A stretch of 64,000 nucleotides of DNA from assembly GCA_911728455.2 (NCBI GenBank), contig OU452230.1:4084256-4148255 (forward strand), given 5' to 3'. The notes under the pieces are model-generated. The model searched no databases and was not told the origin of the DNA. It saw nothing but the letters and a program-made list of their open reading frames with translations. Positions 49,519 through 59,706 of this stretch are shown one piece after another (position 1 is the first letter of the stretch; every line of letters starts with the position of its first letter). The stretch comes from Marthasterias glacialis (Eukaryota; Echinodermata; Asteroidea; Forcipulatida; Asteriidae). Both the position numbers and the translations under genes were made by a program.

Positions 49519-50188
49519 GACCGATTGCACGACCAATATTTACATGTCATCACGTGACCTATTGTGGGTACTACGTCATCTGAGCTGATGGCAAACTACG
49601 TGCAAATACATGCCGTGGCCGACGGTGTCACACCAAAAGTTGGCTTTTGGTAATAACACAGTTACTAAGCCATTTTATTAAAGTTGTAATATGTAGCAAC
49701 TTGCCTGTTATTTTGTTTGTAATGTAGGCCTAATTCACTGTAAAAAAAAAAAACGTTGGAGACGTGAGCATTTATACCTAGCCTTGCGAATTTTCAAATA
49801 GAAAAAAGGGATCACACAATTTTGGAAAGCAACTTCTTTGGATGATTCCACTTCAAAACTTTGGAATTCTTGTGTTGAAAAGTGTGTGATCGCGGTCGTC
49901 TGGCCTAAACGTTCCGTCGTGCGCTGTACACATCGTGCACATTATACGTTACTTGTACAATTTCCAAGACTTGCTGGAACTGTCCTTACTGGCTTTATTC
50001 AGCCACTCGAAGGTCTCTGGTACAAACTCTGGTATATTTTTCACAGATTTCCAGAACGAAAAGACTTGATCGAATAAACAAATGCAACAATCATCATGTA
50101 CCGTACCGCACTTTCCTATGGACGACGTCGTGTTTGTTTACGTTTAATACCCACAATAGGTCAGGTGACGCAGGTCGCGCAATCGGTC
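49519..50188. mobile_element. MITE family A, copy 2
   Basis: Ends GACCGATTGCACGACC and GGTCGCGCAATCGGTC flanked by TA (49517-49518, 50189-50190). A second inverted block, CCTATTGTGGGTA/TACCCACAATAGG, lies about 35 bp in from each end. Interior homologous to 35990-36767. A 79-codon frame at 49838-50077 is interrupted by a stop in the other copy, so I do not call a gene. Confidence 0.8.
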
Positions 50189-50487
50189 TATTATCGTTTA
50201 TGTATGGGTGGTTTTTATTAAGCCCAATCACTATGTGCTTTGTACGGAAGCCTTATCCGTTGTTATAACAAAATATTACAGACTTTTTTTTGTGTGTAAG
50301 ACCTACTTGCCTATAAACTCGTTAGTGATTTCAGACAGCACGAGATGTAATTCCTTTTGACATGTTTTAATTTCCCGTCGAACGTGACATTTTATGCAGT
50401 ACTTGAAGTGGATCGTCAGCTGGTGACCTATTTTCATCTGTGATACATTCACATCTGAACAGCTCTTTTTCACCGTCAACTCATTAA

Positions 50488-50799
50488 AGCCCCAGCTCAA
50501 CGTTGGCAAAGTGTCTGTTAATGCTTCCATTCTTTGCACAAATCAAGATATCAGCTCATTTCTTTGTTTCATTTGCAAGAAAACGGTAAAAATGCATTCA
50601 GCATTTTTATACGCGTTCCTATGGGCTTTTCGTCTCACTGAGACGAAACTGACTTTGGATCTTATTTAATTTATTACTTAAAAAACGATAACCCTTCAGG
50701 CAGAAATATTTCGAATATAATATATATTTCTTTAAACTAAGGTATATGTCAATCTGTGAACATTTATGTTGTTCGTCTCACCAATGCTGTGTTGGGGCT
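50488..50799. mobile_element. MITE family D, copy 2
   Basis: Reverse-oriented relative of 16064-16410. Ends AAGCCCCAGCTCAACGTTGG and CACCAATGCTGTGTTGGGGCT are inverted repeats. The shared interior includes ATGCATTCAGCATTTTTATACG and GTCTCACTGAGACGAAACTG. Confidence 0.75.
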
Positions 50800-50988
50800 C
50801 TCCACCACACTAAGGCTGACATTATTGACATATCATCATGTTTAATAATGGGATGGAACATTACATTTTTTTAAAGGGCATTCACTGTTCTCCTTGGAAA
50901 GAACCATTACACGTCACTGTTTTCACGAAGAAACGGACCTTGTCAAAACAGTTTTTATAAAATTTTGTTAAAGAATAATTCGCGTGTT

Positions 50989-51057
50989 ATATTAAGGACT
51001 TTTCAGTTTGAACTTAAGCATTTAATGCTTAAGTTCAAACTGAAAAGTCCTTAATAT
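50989..51057. repeat. Near-perfect 69-bp palindrome
   Basis: Two 34-base arms with no mismatch flank one central T at 51023. The left arm starts ATATTAAGGACTTTTCAGTT and the right arm is its exact reverse complement, ending at 51057. Such a structure would form a cruciform or, if transcribed, a hairpin RNA with almost no loop. Confidence 0.97.
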
Positions 51058-51588
51058 TAGAGTTTTCTTGTGCGGGCTCAAAACTCTCATATAGTCAAAT
51101 ATACAAGTCTCTTCGAACAGAACAATGATCTATGCAAAGCTATAGTGTTTTTTTTTGTTTTTTGTTGTTGTTTTGGGGTTTTTTTTTTACACAGTGACGG
51201 ACAGGCTTTTCATGCAGGCCTAATCATATTAATAAAGAGGTTTCACGTGACGTCACCCGAGACCTTTTTCTAATGCTGGCTGCACAAACAGGCGCTGGAA
51301 ATCATTCAGCAGACAACGCGCCAGCCATTGAGTTTGTACGTGGCTTTACCCAACATGGCTGCGAAACGGACTTTTCCCAGGGTCATGCAACCTCTCTATA
51401 TGCGGGTATGCTCATCTCTTCGGATAAAACTTTCACCAACTACCACCCCCGCCCACCCTCCCCTCCCCACCCCGTTTTGATACAGTTTGCCACTATTGAC
51501 ATGTTTTGAGATGCTTCTGAAATTTCAAAATGCATTTACAAATGAATACCGGTACCTACTTACGTCTATTTACGACACTGGGCGTTTT

Positions 51589-51619
<31 letters not shown>

Positions 51620-51660
51620 TTTTTTATAAATTTGTTTTATGGACATTTAGGCTTACCTAT
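51058..51660. other. Presumed intron or intergenic sequence
   Basis: No exon supported. TTTCACGTGACGTCAC at 51240-51255 contains overlapping E-box and CRE-like strings but also resembles dispersed repeat ends. (ATTT)n at 51589-51622. Confidence 0.35.
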
Positions 51661-52254
51661 ACTCTCTAAATGTAAAATAGTAAAAATGTCACACTCTCGA
51701 CTGCGTGGTGTCAGTCTGGCTCTTTTGAGAGTGAAACTCACTGTGTCAGTGGCGTAGCTGGGGGGGGGGGGGGGCACAGGGGAGAGGGGGCACGTGCCTT
51801 CAAACTGATGTCCGTGCCCCCCGTTTGAAATCTGGACTTTTGAAATTGAAAATAGAATAAAATACTACACAGTAATTTCAATGTTTTTAAAACTACTTTT
51901 TTTAAGTTATCTACACGCAGAATGTATTTTGTTTTAGCTCTCCATGCCAGAAGAGCGATGAAAAGGGGCTCGTTTAGGAAATACAAACGGAAACTACAGT
52001 TTTAATTGACCAAAAGTGCCCCATAGGAAAAACTGGTGCCCCCCCCCCCCCGTGCCCCCTAAAATTGTACTCTAGTTACGGCGCTGCACTCTGTGCATCA
52101 ATCATTTTGAATGAAATTTGAGCGAACTTCACTCTCATTCAAGTTGGAAGTACCTGTTTTTCACTCTAAACAGAGTTGTCCGCCATATGGCTCTTTGCAA
52201 GAGTGCCATGGCAGACAAAACGAATGGATTTGCACTCTTATACATTTAGAGAGT
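51661..52254. mobile_element. MITE family C, copy 2, carrying a nested hAT element
   Basis: Ends ACTCTCTAAATGTA and TACATTTAGAGAGT are a clean inverted repeat. Interior blocks (GGTGTCAGTCTGGCTCTTTT, GTCCGCCATATGGCTCTTTG) match copy 1 at 18005-18252 in reverse. The middle is interrupted by a separate element at 51747-52086, so about 245 bp belong to the MITE itself. Confidence 0.8.
51747..52086. mobile_element. hAT-like MITE
   Basis: Terminal inverted repeats CAGTGGCGTAGCT and AGTTACGGCGCTG, followed inward by a G-tract and a C-tract. The flanks are an 8-base target duplication with one mismatch: CACTGTGT (51739-51746) and CACTCTGT (52087-52094). CAG-starting ends plus an 8-bp duplication are diagnostic for the hAT superfamily. 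At 340 bp it has no transposase. It is younger than the MITE C copy it sits in. Confidence 0.88.
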
Positions 52255-52259
52255 AGGGT

Positions 52260-53431
52260 TGTTGAAAGCTATTTTTTTTTTACGAGATCCGCGCTCAAGC
52301 GAAATAAATCTAAAGGAGGGTGCTATCTTGTAACGAATACAATTAAAAGTAATTGCGTTCTGACCTTGTGGATGGCTACGATTATTCCAGCAAACTACCC
52401 TACGAGAAAACGTGTACGGCGGCCATGCCCGCTGCTGGTACCCAAAATCGGTTATTTTACAACGTCATTTTGCCTGCATTTTGTCCTCTGTATCATGTAT
52501 CTTTAGTTTTGAAAATGAAACGACCAGAAAACACCAATAAAAGAAATTTAAAAAAATAATAAAAGAAACATTTATTTTTAGTGGTATCATTGTGCATGGT
52601 TTGTTTCGATTAGGTTTGCGCATTGCTGAGATGTCATGATTTTTATTTATCTTTTTTTTATTTTGTTTCCTATACCATGAAAAGTGCCGCCATTCCCGTT
52701 GACATTTCGTGAACAATTTCTTGAGTATTCATTTACCGTGAAGGTGTCAAATAGGGTGTACAATTATTCAGTTCCAAATCTGTCACCATATTTTGTTATT
52801 GATATTTTGTAATGACCCCTTAACTTTAGATTTGATACACAGACCTACTAGACTTCTATCAAAACATGCTGTAAACAATCTCTTTGCTTACGTCGCATAT
52901 CATTCTTTAGAGAATTAAAAGCGAAACATCGATGTCTAATCAATCTTCATTATCATGAAACCAGTTTGTAAAAAAAAAAAAAAAAAAAAAATTATTTATT
53001 TTTATTTAATAAAAAAAAAACCACAATAATAATAATAATCATCATCATTGAGACAGGTTAACGTTTTACTGTACATGGATTACTTTTTATTTAACTGTAC
53101 CGGCTTTTACAAAGTGGTCAGAATTCATTGTGACCTCTCTTAAAGTTGTTCATTGAAATTCATTCTAATCAGTAGAAAGTAGGGACAGATCATCTGCAGG
53201 TTGACCCTAGTTTCAATCGATCAGAGTGGATTTCAATTTAAAACTATAAGAGAGACCTAATTAAAGACTGTGGATTTTTTTTTTTTTTTTTTAGAATTGA
53301 ATGCATTTTCAAAATGACTCACTCGATGTATATAAAAACGATTAAAAATCAATTCACCAATTTTGTTTCAAACAATCCACGAACATCGCTGCGTCTTTAA
53401 ATAATGATCACTTTGTTCTTTTTTTTTCCAG
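52260..53431. other. Presumed intron or intergenic sequence
   Basis: No exon recognised. Poly(A) and AT-rich runs at 52968-53040 and a T-run at 53276-53292. Confidence 0.4.
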
Positions 53432-53563
53432 GATTCACCCTTAGTGAACTGTATTACAGTCAAATTATACAAAGTGCACGCATATTCCCTGTAGCGTTAT
53501 ACAGCCATGCGGTTTGTACATTTTCCACAAACCGACCTGTCACAGTACGCTCGTGCCTATCTG
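53432..53563 (+). CDS. Candidate exon of an extracellular protein (exon 1 of cluster)
   Basis: A strong acceptor (tttgttctttttttttccag, AG at 53430-53431) is followed by an open segment to a donor G/GTAATT at 53563/53564. It is 132 bp and enters and leaves in phase 1. Residues SELYYSQIIQSARI followed by YSHAVCTFSTNRPV resemble the Y-x-N-x-I ... C-x-Y/F stretch near the end of a ZP-N domain, but asparagine is replaced by glutamine and the match is only by eye. The next exon needs phase 2. That would be met if the weaker donor GTGCCT after 53552 were used instead. Function unknown; probably secreted. Confidence 0.4.
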
Positions 53564-53705
53564 GTAATTACTTTTTAAAGCTATGGAACGATGTTAATAC
53601 CAATCTATAAAATAGTCAGTTGGTGGTTTTCTTCCCTTTTGTGTGTGTGTGCGTAAACAGTATTAAGCATTGATTAATTCACTTTTTGAATATTTTATTT
53701 CACAG

Positions 53706-53903
53706 CAGTGAACTTGTAGATTTTGTTTGCGATATCCCGACGCAGCTATACCTCGAGTCAACTAATTATACCCAAATTGAAGCTGAAACAAAATATTATG
53801 TTATTTCCCCTTACATTAAAGAGAATATCGGTATCAATGTGTACAAAGGTTACCAGACCAATTATAGCCATTCCACGATCTCAATGTCTGAAAAATTCAA
53901 CGG
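53706..53903 (+). CDS. Candidate exon of an extracellular protein (exon 2 of cluster)
   Basis: Acceptor tattttatttcacag ends at 53705 and donor CGG/GTAATT follows 53903. It is 198 bp, phase 2 in and phase 2 out; the other two frames have stops within the first codons. The product (ELVDFVCDIPTQLYLESTNY then INVYKGYQTNYSHSTISMSE) has several N-x-S/T sites, consistent with a glycosylated extracellular protein. The VYKGYQTNYSHSTIS part is reminiscent of the strand region between ZP-N and ZP-C, but this is weak. It joins in frame to the 55063-55212 exon. Confidence 0.5.
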
Positions 53904-54572
53904 GTAATTTCAGGAAGCTTTAATTCATTATTTGTAACTTATCTCAATGATCAAAGTATAAATTAATACATTAAAACTGAAAGAAAAAGCCTTTCAAACA
54001 GCAGGTGATTAACATCATTGTCAGATTATGGTTTGTTGATTTTACACTAACGATGTTTGCTCCCCCCCAACCCCAAGCCTTTTACAAAGTTGCTTCCATT
54101 GTCGTTAAACCCAACGTAAAAAATAATAATAACTAAGTAAAAAGGTTTATCTGATCTGAGGATAATACAGCGACAAGCGCACAACAGGTTCTCAAAAAAA
54201 TAAGGGAAAGGGAAAAGGGGGAAAACGAAAATAAAACAAAAGGCTCAGAAGAAAGCGTGACAACAATGGACCTGGATCCCGTGACTGTTGTCATGTTGGT
54301 CGAGTTTCCTCTATGGTGGTCCAGTCGTAAATCCCATATTCTGCTCTGAATGGCATCCGCCTGTTTTTATTTCAGCAAAATGGTTGAGTCGTGAAGCATG
54401 CAGTGTTTTTCATTTTTTTCACAACACTAACAATATCTACTTGTTTTTTTGGTTGCTGTTTCAAACGTTGCATTCATTAGAATCTACATTTTTTTTCTGA
54501 CTATACGAAAAAAGGAAAGAGACAGAGAGAAAATAAGATTTGAAACATCTTTTATAACGACGCTGTATCCAG

Positions 54573-54573
54573 C

Positions 54574-54652
<79 letters not shown>

Positions 54653-54754
54653 TCATCATCATCAATAACGACGACAATATCAACAACAACGACGACGACG
54701 ACGACAACAACAACAACAGCAACAACAACAACAACAACGACAACGACAACAACG

Positions 54755-54790
<36 letters not shown>
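54573..54790. repeat. (CAA)n microsatellite with CGA/CAT interruptions
   Basis: About 70 triplets, mostly CAA, with CAT, CGA and CAG variants in the middle. It lies between candidate exons 53706-53903 and 55063-55212. Poly-Thr, poly-Val and poly-Leu frames are artefacts. Confidence 0.96.
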
Positions 54791-54792
<2 letters not shown>

Positions 54793-55062
54793 ACTATTAG
54801 TATTATCCATTCAATAGTTACTTTGTCAGTGAGTCTTTACCTTTATTCCATTTGTCCTCAATTTGTCTTCAGCGTCACTTTACCTCCAATTGTCCTATCA
54901 AAACGCGTGCAAGTTTCATAGACTTGTCTTGCCATATCAGTTTATACAACCAACGATGCGTTCAGCATCCAATCTCAATTTAAAGGCATGATCTTGTCGT
55001 TTTTCTTCAAATTTTGCTGACTTATACATCTTCCCTCGATTGTTGGATTTGTGTGTATACAG

Positions 55063-55212
55063 CTGTGCTTTGCCCTCAAAATGTCAAGAGAATACTGGAT
55101 TAAACTTACATAAAGAGATGTTCGAATTAAAGCAAAACGCGTGGACCATTATACTTGCTTTAGGACCAGACAATTTGGCGCGTGGTACGATTAAAGATAT
55201 GCATATAGAAAG
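55063..55212 (+). CDS. Candidate exon of an extracellular protein (exon 3 of cluster)
   Basis: Acceptor gtgtgtatacag ends at 55062 and a donor AAAG/GTTTGC follows 55212. It is 150 bp, phase 2 in and phase 2 out; the other two frames contain stops. It joins in frame to both neighbours (53903 upstream, 56039 downstream). The product begins CALPSKCQENTGLNLHKEMF and ends GPDNLARGTIKDMHIE. I do not recognise the domain. If the cluster is a ZP module, the hallmark C-W-A-T-P segment expected here is not visible, which argues against a complete ZP-C. Confidence 0.45.
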
Positions 55213-56038
55213 GTTTGCAGTATTGTTACTATTTCATTTTCTTCTGTTTCTAGTTTGACTTTACAGTGACAATTGAATTCAATCTGATTGTCGTGAAGGA
55301 AAAACAACCTTTAGAATACCCAGGGGCCCCTCAGGAGAAGAGTTGGAATTACCGATGGGGGTCCCTGAATAAACAAGACCCCAAAAACTGATACGTAGCA
55401 ACGTTTAGAGGATGCGGCGTTTAAAGGTAAAATAATAAGATTATTACAGCCGATAGTGCAGTGTTCTTACTTTGTGTGATTCAATATATACATGAAAAAA
55501 ATGTGTAAATTAGGGCTCAATCCGTCGTGCGAGTGAACAGAAGTATGGAAAAACCGTGAACACTTTTCAGCATGTAAACACATTGTCCTTAACTTAGATT
55601 GTTACCAGTGAAATTAAAACGGTGGTCTTCAAATTCTGTTTTTCTCGACTTTGACAGTATTTCAGACAGAAATTTTCTATGGAAGATTGGTACTAGCATG
55701 AACTTTATAATCAGTCAATTTTCAGACTGACACTAAAACAAAAAACAAAATAAATAAATCAATCAAATAAAAACGGATGAATACCAATCCTGTATTCTAC
55801 CTTTAATTGGTTTGGATTTTATTTCGTAAGTTAACCCCGACGTTCGAAGTAAAAAGTGGAGCCATATTTCAGTCGTAGCTCTCCCACAGTATTGAGAACA
55901 TTTCTATAGTGAAGATATTTCTCAAGACAGGCCTAAGTTGAGAGAGAGCAGCGCGGCACCACATCTAAGAAGTTATACATCAAGTCTATACCATCGTTGT
56001 AGTATGATCCCCTTTAACGGTTTGTTTGTCTCCCTCAG

Positions 56039-56171
56039 GAGACAAAAATATTATGACTGTTCCCCCCAGATCTTCAAGATCTTTGCAGTGCAATCCTGGA
56101 GTGCCGCCGATGCCCCAGTTTATGTGGATTGTTTTGCAGACTGCTGTTATAGTCTTATTGGACGGGGCCGA
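56039..56171 (+). CDS. Candidate exon, ZP-C-like segment (exon 4 of cluster)
   Basis: Acceptor gtttgtctccctcag ends at 56038 and entry is phase 2, matching the previous exon. A donor CCGA/GTGAGC follows 56171 (phase 0); alternatively the frame runs on to a TAG at 56229-56231 and this is the last exon. The segment IFKIFAVQSW followed by APVYVDCFADCC fits the late ZP-C pattern of an F-x-F core then V-Y-x-x-C-x-x-x-x-C seen in zona pellucida, tectorin and uromodulin-type proteins, which polymerise extracellularly. I see the resemblance but no full module, so the family call is tentative. Confidence 0.45.
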
Positions 56172-56231
56172 GTGAGCGACGTCACTGTACGCCCCCTATT
56201 GGAACAACGTTTTAAAAAAAACAGGAACTAG

Positions 56232-56997
56232 TTCAGAGGAAGTTTAATTTCTAGTGTACTAGGAAGTTTAATTTCTAGTGTCCTAGTTAAGAACTTCTAG
56301 ATAATGTCTCGACGGGTGTGTGTGTGTGTGTGTGTGTGTATGCCCTTACACTCACCAACTTACGGGGCACTTTACACAATGGAACAATGCTACCCCACAA
56401 GGTTTTCTTTGTTCTAGTGCTACCCCACAAGGGAATTCTTTAGAAAAGGGACAATAAGTTGAACAATGAAGTACCCCGCAACTGGCCATGTGTAAGGGTG
56501 TGTGTGTGTGTGTGTGGGATGGGGGGGGGGGGCTGTTCTCGAAAATGTACTTGCACAATGTTTAGTTTTTGTTCTCTATCGTGTTGACGCTATACCGCTG
56601 TATTTATTCATGGACTCGTTACTAGTCAACTGAATACAGTAAACACAGTATATAAAAAACAAAATAATCAAAGGCTATTCGAACAAATACTGCTTTAAAT
56701 TAGTCTGATTGGTCATCAACACTCCTATTGCCTGTAATGTATTCACTTTGATTGGCTATCTTTTCCCCGCCTATTTCTGGATTCCTACCTACAATTCCAT
56801 ACTCCCCCTTTGAAAGCTAAGGCCATCAACCCTACTAGTCTTATATAGAAATAAATATTAATATAATTAAACAAATAATATTTAAAAAAAATAGGTACAA
56901 AAACATACGATAGGCTAACTGGGCCCAATTTCATGAAGCTGTTTACGGCTTTGGATCCGTCAATATTTTTAAAAACGTACGCTTTCGGTGAGGGTAC
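56232..56997. repeat. Short direct repeats and (GT)n tracts
   Basis: AGGAAGTTTAATTTCTAGTG occurs twice in tandem (56237-56281). Two (GT)n stretches lie at about 56320-56339 and 56497-56517, with a G-run at 56521-56532. The string GCTACCCCACAAGG occurs twice (56389, 56419). No gene is seen here. Confidence 0.7.
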
Positions 56998-57165
56998 GGA
57001 AGCGTATTGCCGCCACATGAATAAAAAAAACCTCACTCTTATCGTGTACGTGTACTCGATAAGTTTGGACTTATCGTGTACGTACACAATAAGTCCAAAC
57101 TTATCGTGTACGTACACGACAAGAGTGAGATTTTTTTTTTATTCCCGTGGCGGCAATACGCTTCC
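56998..57165. mobile_element. 168-bp foldback hairpin element
   Basis: Arms of about 82 bp pair with few mismatches: GGAAGCGTATTGCCGCCAC on the left and GTGGCGGCAATACGCTTCC on the right, then poly(A)/poly(T), CCTCACTCTT/AAGAGTGAG, and GATAAGTTTGGACTTAT/ATAAGTCCAAACTTATC near the centre. Four GTGTACG(T) strings add a secondary periodicity. It is either a small MITE or a hairpin RNA source. No coding capacity. Confidence 0.85.
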
Positions 57166-58991
57166 CTTTATAAGGGTCTTCGAACAGACGATTCCTATAA
57201 AAGGCAGGGCCAAAACACAAGCCCCTGGCTTTGAAGACGTCCACACAAATCGTCACGAAACCTAGCGGTTGGGACTGCTTCAAAACCCTAGATAGAATTC
57301 ATTTACATAGAGCTGATTGTGCCTAAAGAAGAGTACGGTACACAGTGTATAAACAGTGAAGCCGTTTCTGTACACCATCGTTTCTTGGAAGAAGAGCCAC
57401 GGTGAAATGTGAAATGAGACACTGCTGCACAAAGCAACAGCCCCCCCCCCCCCCCGTAGGGTAACTTACAGGTCAATCAAAGAGGGCGCTTGCGCCTTCG
57501 AAACAGTCGTCGATAATCATCAGCATTTATCACGAAACGGGAATACGACTCAAACTCAATGACATTTTTCAAAAGAGTCCCCATATACCTACATGTTTGA
57601 AACAGTTCTTTATATGGATGCTCCAGCTTCAGCACACTCAATGTTTTATTAAAATAATGGATTTTTAAGGGCATTATGTCTTTCCAGATTTCAAAACCTT
57701 TACCTATAAAAAAGAAGTCGTACGAAGACAATTATCAAGATATTTATTTTTGTTGTATTTATCCCCTCTACTAGCTGTACTATGAGTGGACTGACTTCTT
57801 CCCTTCAAGGCCTCCAGTGCATTTTTCGAAATAAAAACCTCACGATATTTTATCTTGATTGATTACACTCACACTTATGATAGACTATTTATGGGAATAG
57901 GTTTCGTAAGATGACAAGGATGGATTCTTTTAATTGGGAGCTACTTGTCTTTGTCCGAAGGATGTCTCCGCAGAACCGCTCTAGATTCCGTTTCAGCGAC
58001 CGTGGCATTTACATCAGCACTCGGAAGACTTAATTTATTATTCTCATCGGTGTAGCACGAACTTTGGGTTCGAGATTAATCTATTCAATTTCGAAGTTGC
58101 TACTTCTTGTGGGTTTAATAACACAACCCTCTGACGCATTACAAATACATCACTGATCCTGCCAAGAGATTTTAGCCGCTCTGGCAAATGCCATCAGACT
58201 CTGAACTTGTACTATACCCGATCGATATAAAAACATATGGTCACACATTATATTTCTTTTTCGAAGATAAATGAAATTTGAGAAGAGAAAATTAAACCAC
58301 TTTTGAGGTTAATTTGAAAAAAAAAGTCTTTAACTCATTTACGGTTCAATCAATACGCTATTATCACAAACAGCACCAAAGCATGGGTTCATCGTAACGA
58401 GGGGTCTCATTTCCTGCTCATTACAGTTGCAAATTGCGACGAAGGTTAGCAATCTTTTCGTCAAAGGACGAGACGATTTCAGGCAGAATTGCCTTTTATT
58501 TTTTTTTTCAGTCGGTTTATACCTCGAACTATTACATTTATGAAACAATATTGTTTTGTAAGAGGTAGGCCTAAAGTAATATTATCATAGAACAAACTAC
58601 TCACCGACCTCTCATTTGGAGACAACTCTACACTTATGGAAAGTTACAGTACTGTTAATTGCTATCAAAACTTAAAGTAACAAATGCAAGGCAAGAGTTA
58701 GGATCGGGTTTTCGGGTGGCGATATGGTGAAAGGAAGTGTGTTTGGCTTGATATATAGAAGGTGTCATAAAGTCGTGTTTTCAATGTAACGATTCTGCTA
58801 TTTCCAAGTTGAGGGGAAAACCTACGTAAAGAGTATCGATGCTATGGAGAATGTGGGGTTATTTTTCAGAATAGTAGTGATGGTTATACTTTTGTGTGAA
58901 TTGGGACGTTTCAGAACATTGCTGATACAAACAGAGAACTGTATAAGAATGAGTGTTTTGGAAGAGTTATCAGTGTCATTTTTTTTCTCAG
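57166..58991. other. Presumed intron or intergenic sequence
   Basis: No gene I can support. C-run at 57441-57455. A small open segment at 58512-58567 with acceptor ttttttttcag and donor gtaggc is too short to call. A frame from ATG 58844 (MENVGLFFRIVVMVILLCEL, signal-peptide-like) runs in frame into the VWC-like exon. It crosses that exon's polypyrimidine tract, so I treat it as non-coding. Confidence 0.4.
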
Positions 58992-59225
58992 GGCATACGT
59001 GCACTGTCGACGGGAAGACTTACGGTTCCAATCAACTCGTACCAGACATCAATTCTTGCAAGAGACAGTGCCGATGCTACGCATCTCTCTTCGGTCGGAC
59101 CGGCCACGTTGTTTGCGCTGTCAACAAGCCGTGTAAATACACCAATCTGTGTGTTAACCCGATTGTTGATGACTGCGGATGTCCCAAGTGCCAGATAGGA
59201 GGAGGGATATGGCCTCTGGAGTCAG
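58992..59225 (+). CDS. VWC-like (von Willebrand factor C) exon
   Basis: A textbook acceptor (cattttttttctcag, AG at 58990-58991) and donor (CAG/GTGAGC after 59225) bound a 234-bp segment entering and leaving in phase 1, the classic arrangement of an extracellular module exon. It encodes one domain with ten cysteines: C-TVDGKTYGSNQLVPDINS-C, CKRQCRC, GHVVC, C at the NKPC, NLC, then DDCGCPKC. The order G-K-x-Y near the start, C-x-x-x-C-x-C in the middle, G-x-V-x-C and a terminal C-G-C-P-x-C fits the VWC family (chordin, kielin, collagens), whose members bind TGF-beta/BMP ligands or matrix. GC content is visibly higher than the flanks. It may follow the signal-peptide exon at 47859-47976, which ends in phase 1. 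Downstream exons would lie beyond what I can identify. Confidence 0.75.
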
Positions 59226-59706
59226 GTGAGCAAAGGGCGGGATACTTTTCAATTTGGAGAGGTCGTTTCCAATTAATTGAAGCACTGGTGCCGTGGACAA
59301 TTTGTATTAACTGTGCCGCAGTGCTGTTTGCTTCAAACTCACCGATGTGGTCAACGTTTTATACCATTACATCTAACAGCCATTTGCGCTTTCATGACAA
59401 CATTGGTGACGTCATAACAGGAGAAGGTGCAACTCTGATACTGATTTGTACACTTGAAGTTGGGTCTATTTCTTGCCATTTCATGGCTCAATAAATAGGA
59501 TATTGAAATGACTTCCTGTAAAGTCACATGAGAAGAACAAATGCAGATGGGCGGAAACAAACGGCAAATAGCACAAACAATCTTCATTTTAAATTTGCCA
59601 TTGAGTAATATCATTGCAATAATCCACATTAAGATAAAGAGGATTCTAAATAGTATCAATGCTTCTGATATAAAATTTGAGGGTTGTGCATGTTGGATGT
59701 ACACTA
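59226..59706. other. Presumed intron
   Basis: Sequence downstream of the VWC-like exon's donor. The frame remains open to 59494 but has no domain character. No further exon recognised. Confidence 0.4.

Noticed and set aside
49838-50077. 79-codon frame inside MITE A
   Set aside because: The homologous frame in the copy at 35990-36767 has an early stop, so it is not conserved.
51273-51509. Open frame of 78 codons with relatively high GC
   Set aside because: Adjacent to a repeat-like TTTCACGTGACGTCAC string; no splice pair in consistent phase and no domain recognised.
54449-54817. Poly-Thr, poly-Val and poly-Leu frames
   Set aside because: Produced by the (CAA)n array lying between candidate exons.
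58844-58991. Alternative start of the VWC protein at ATG 58844 with a signal-like leader
   Set aside because: The frame crosses the polypyrimidine tract and acceptor of the VWC-like exon, so intron sequence is the simpler reading; left open for transcript evidence.
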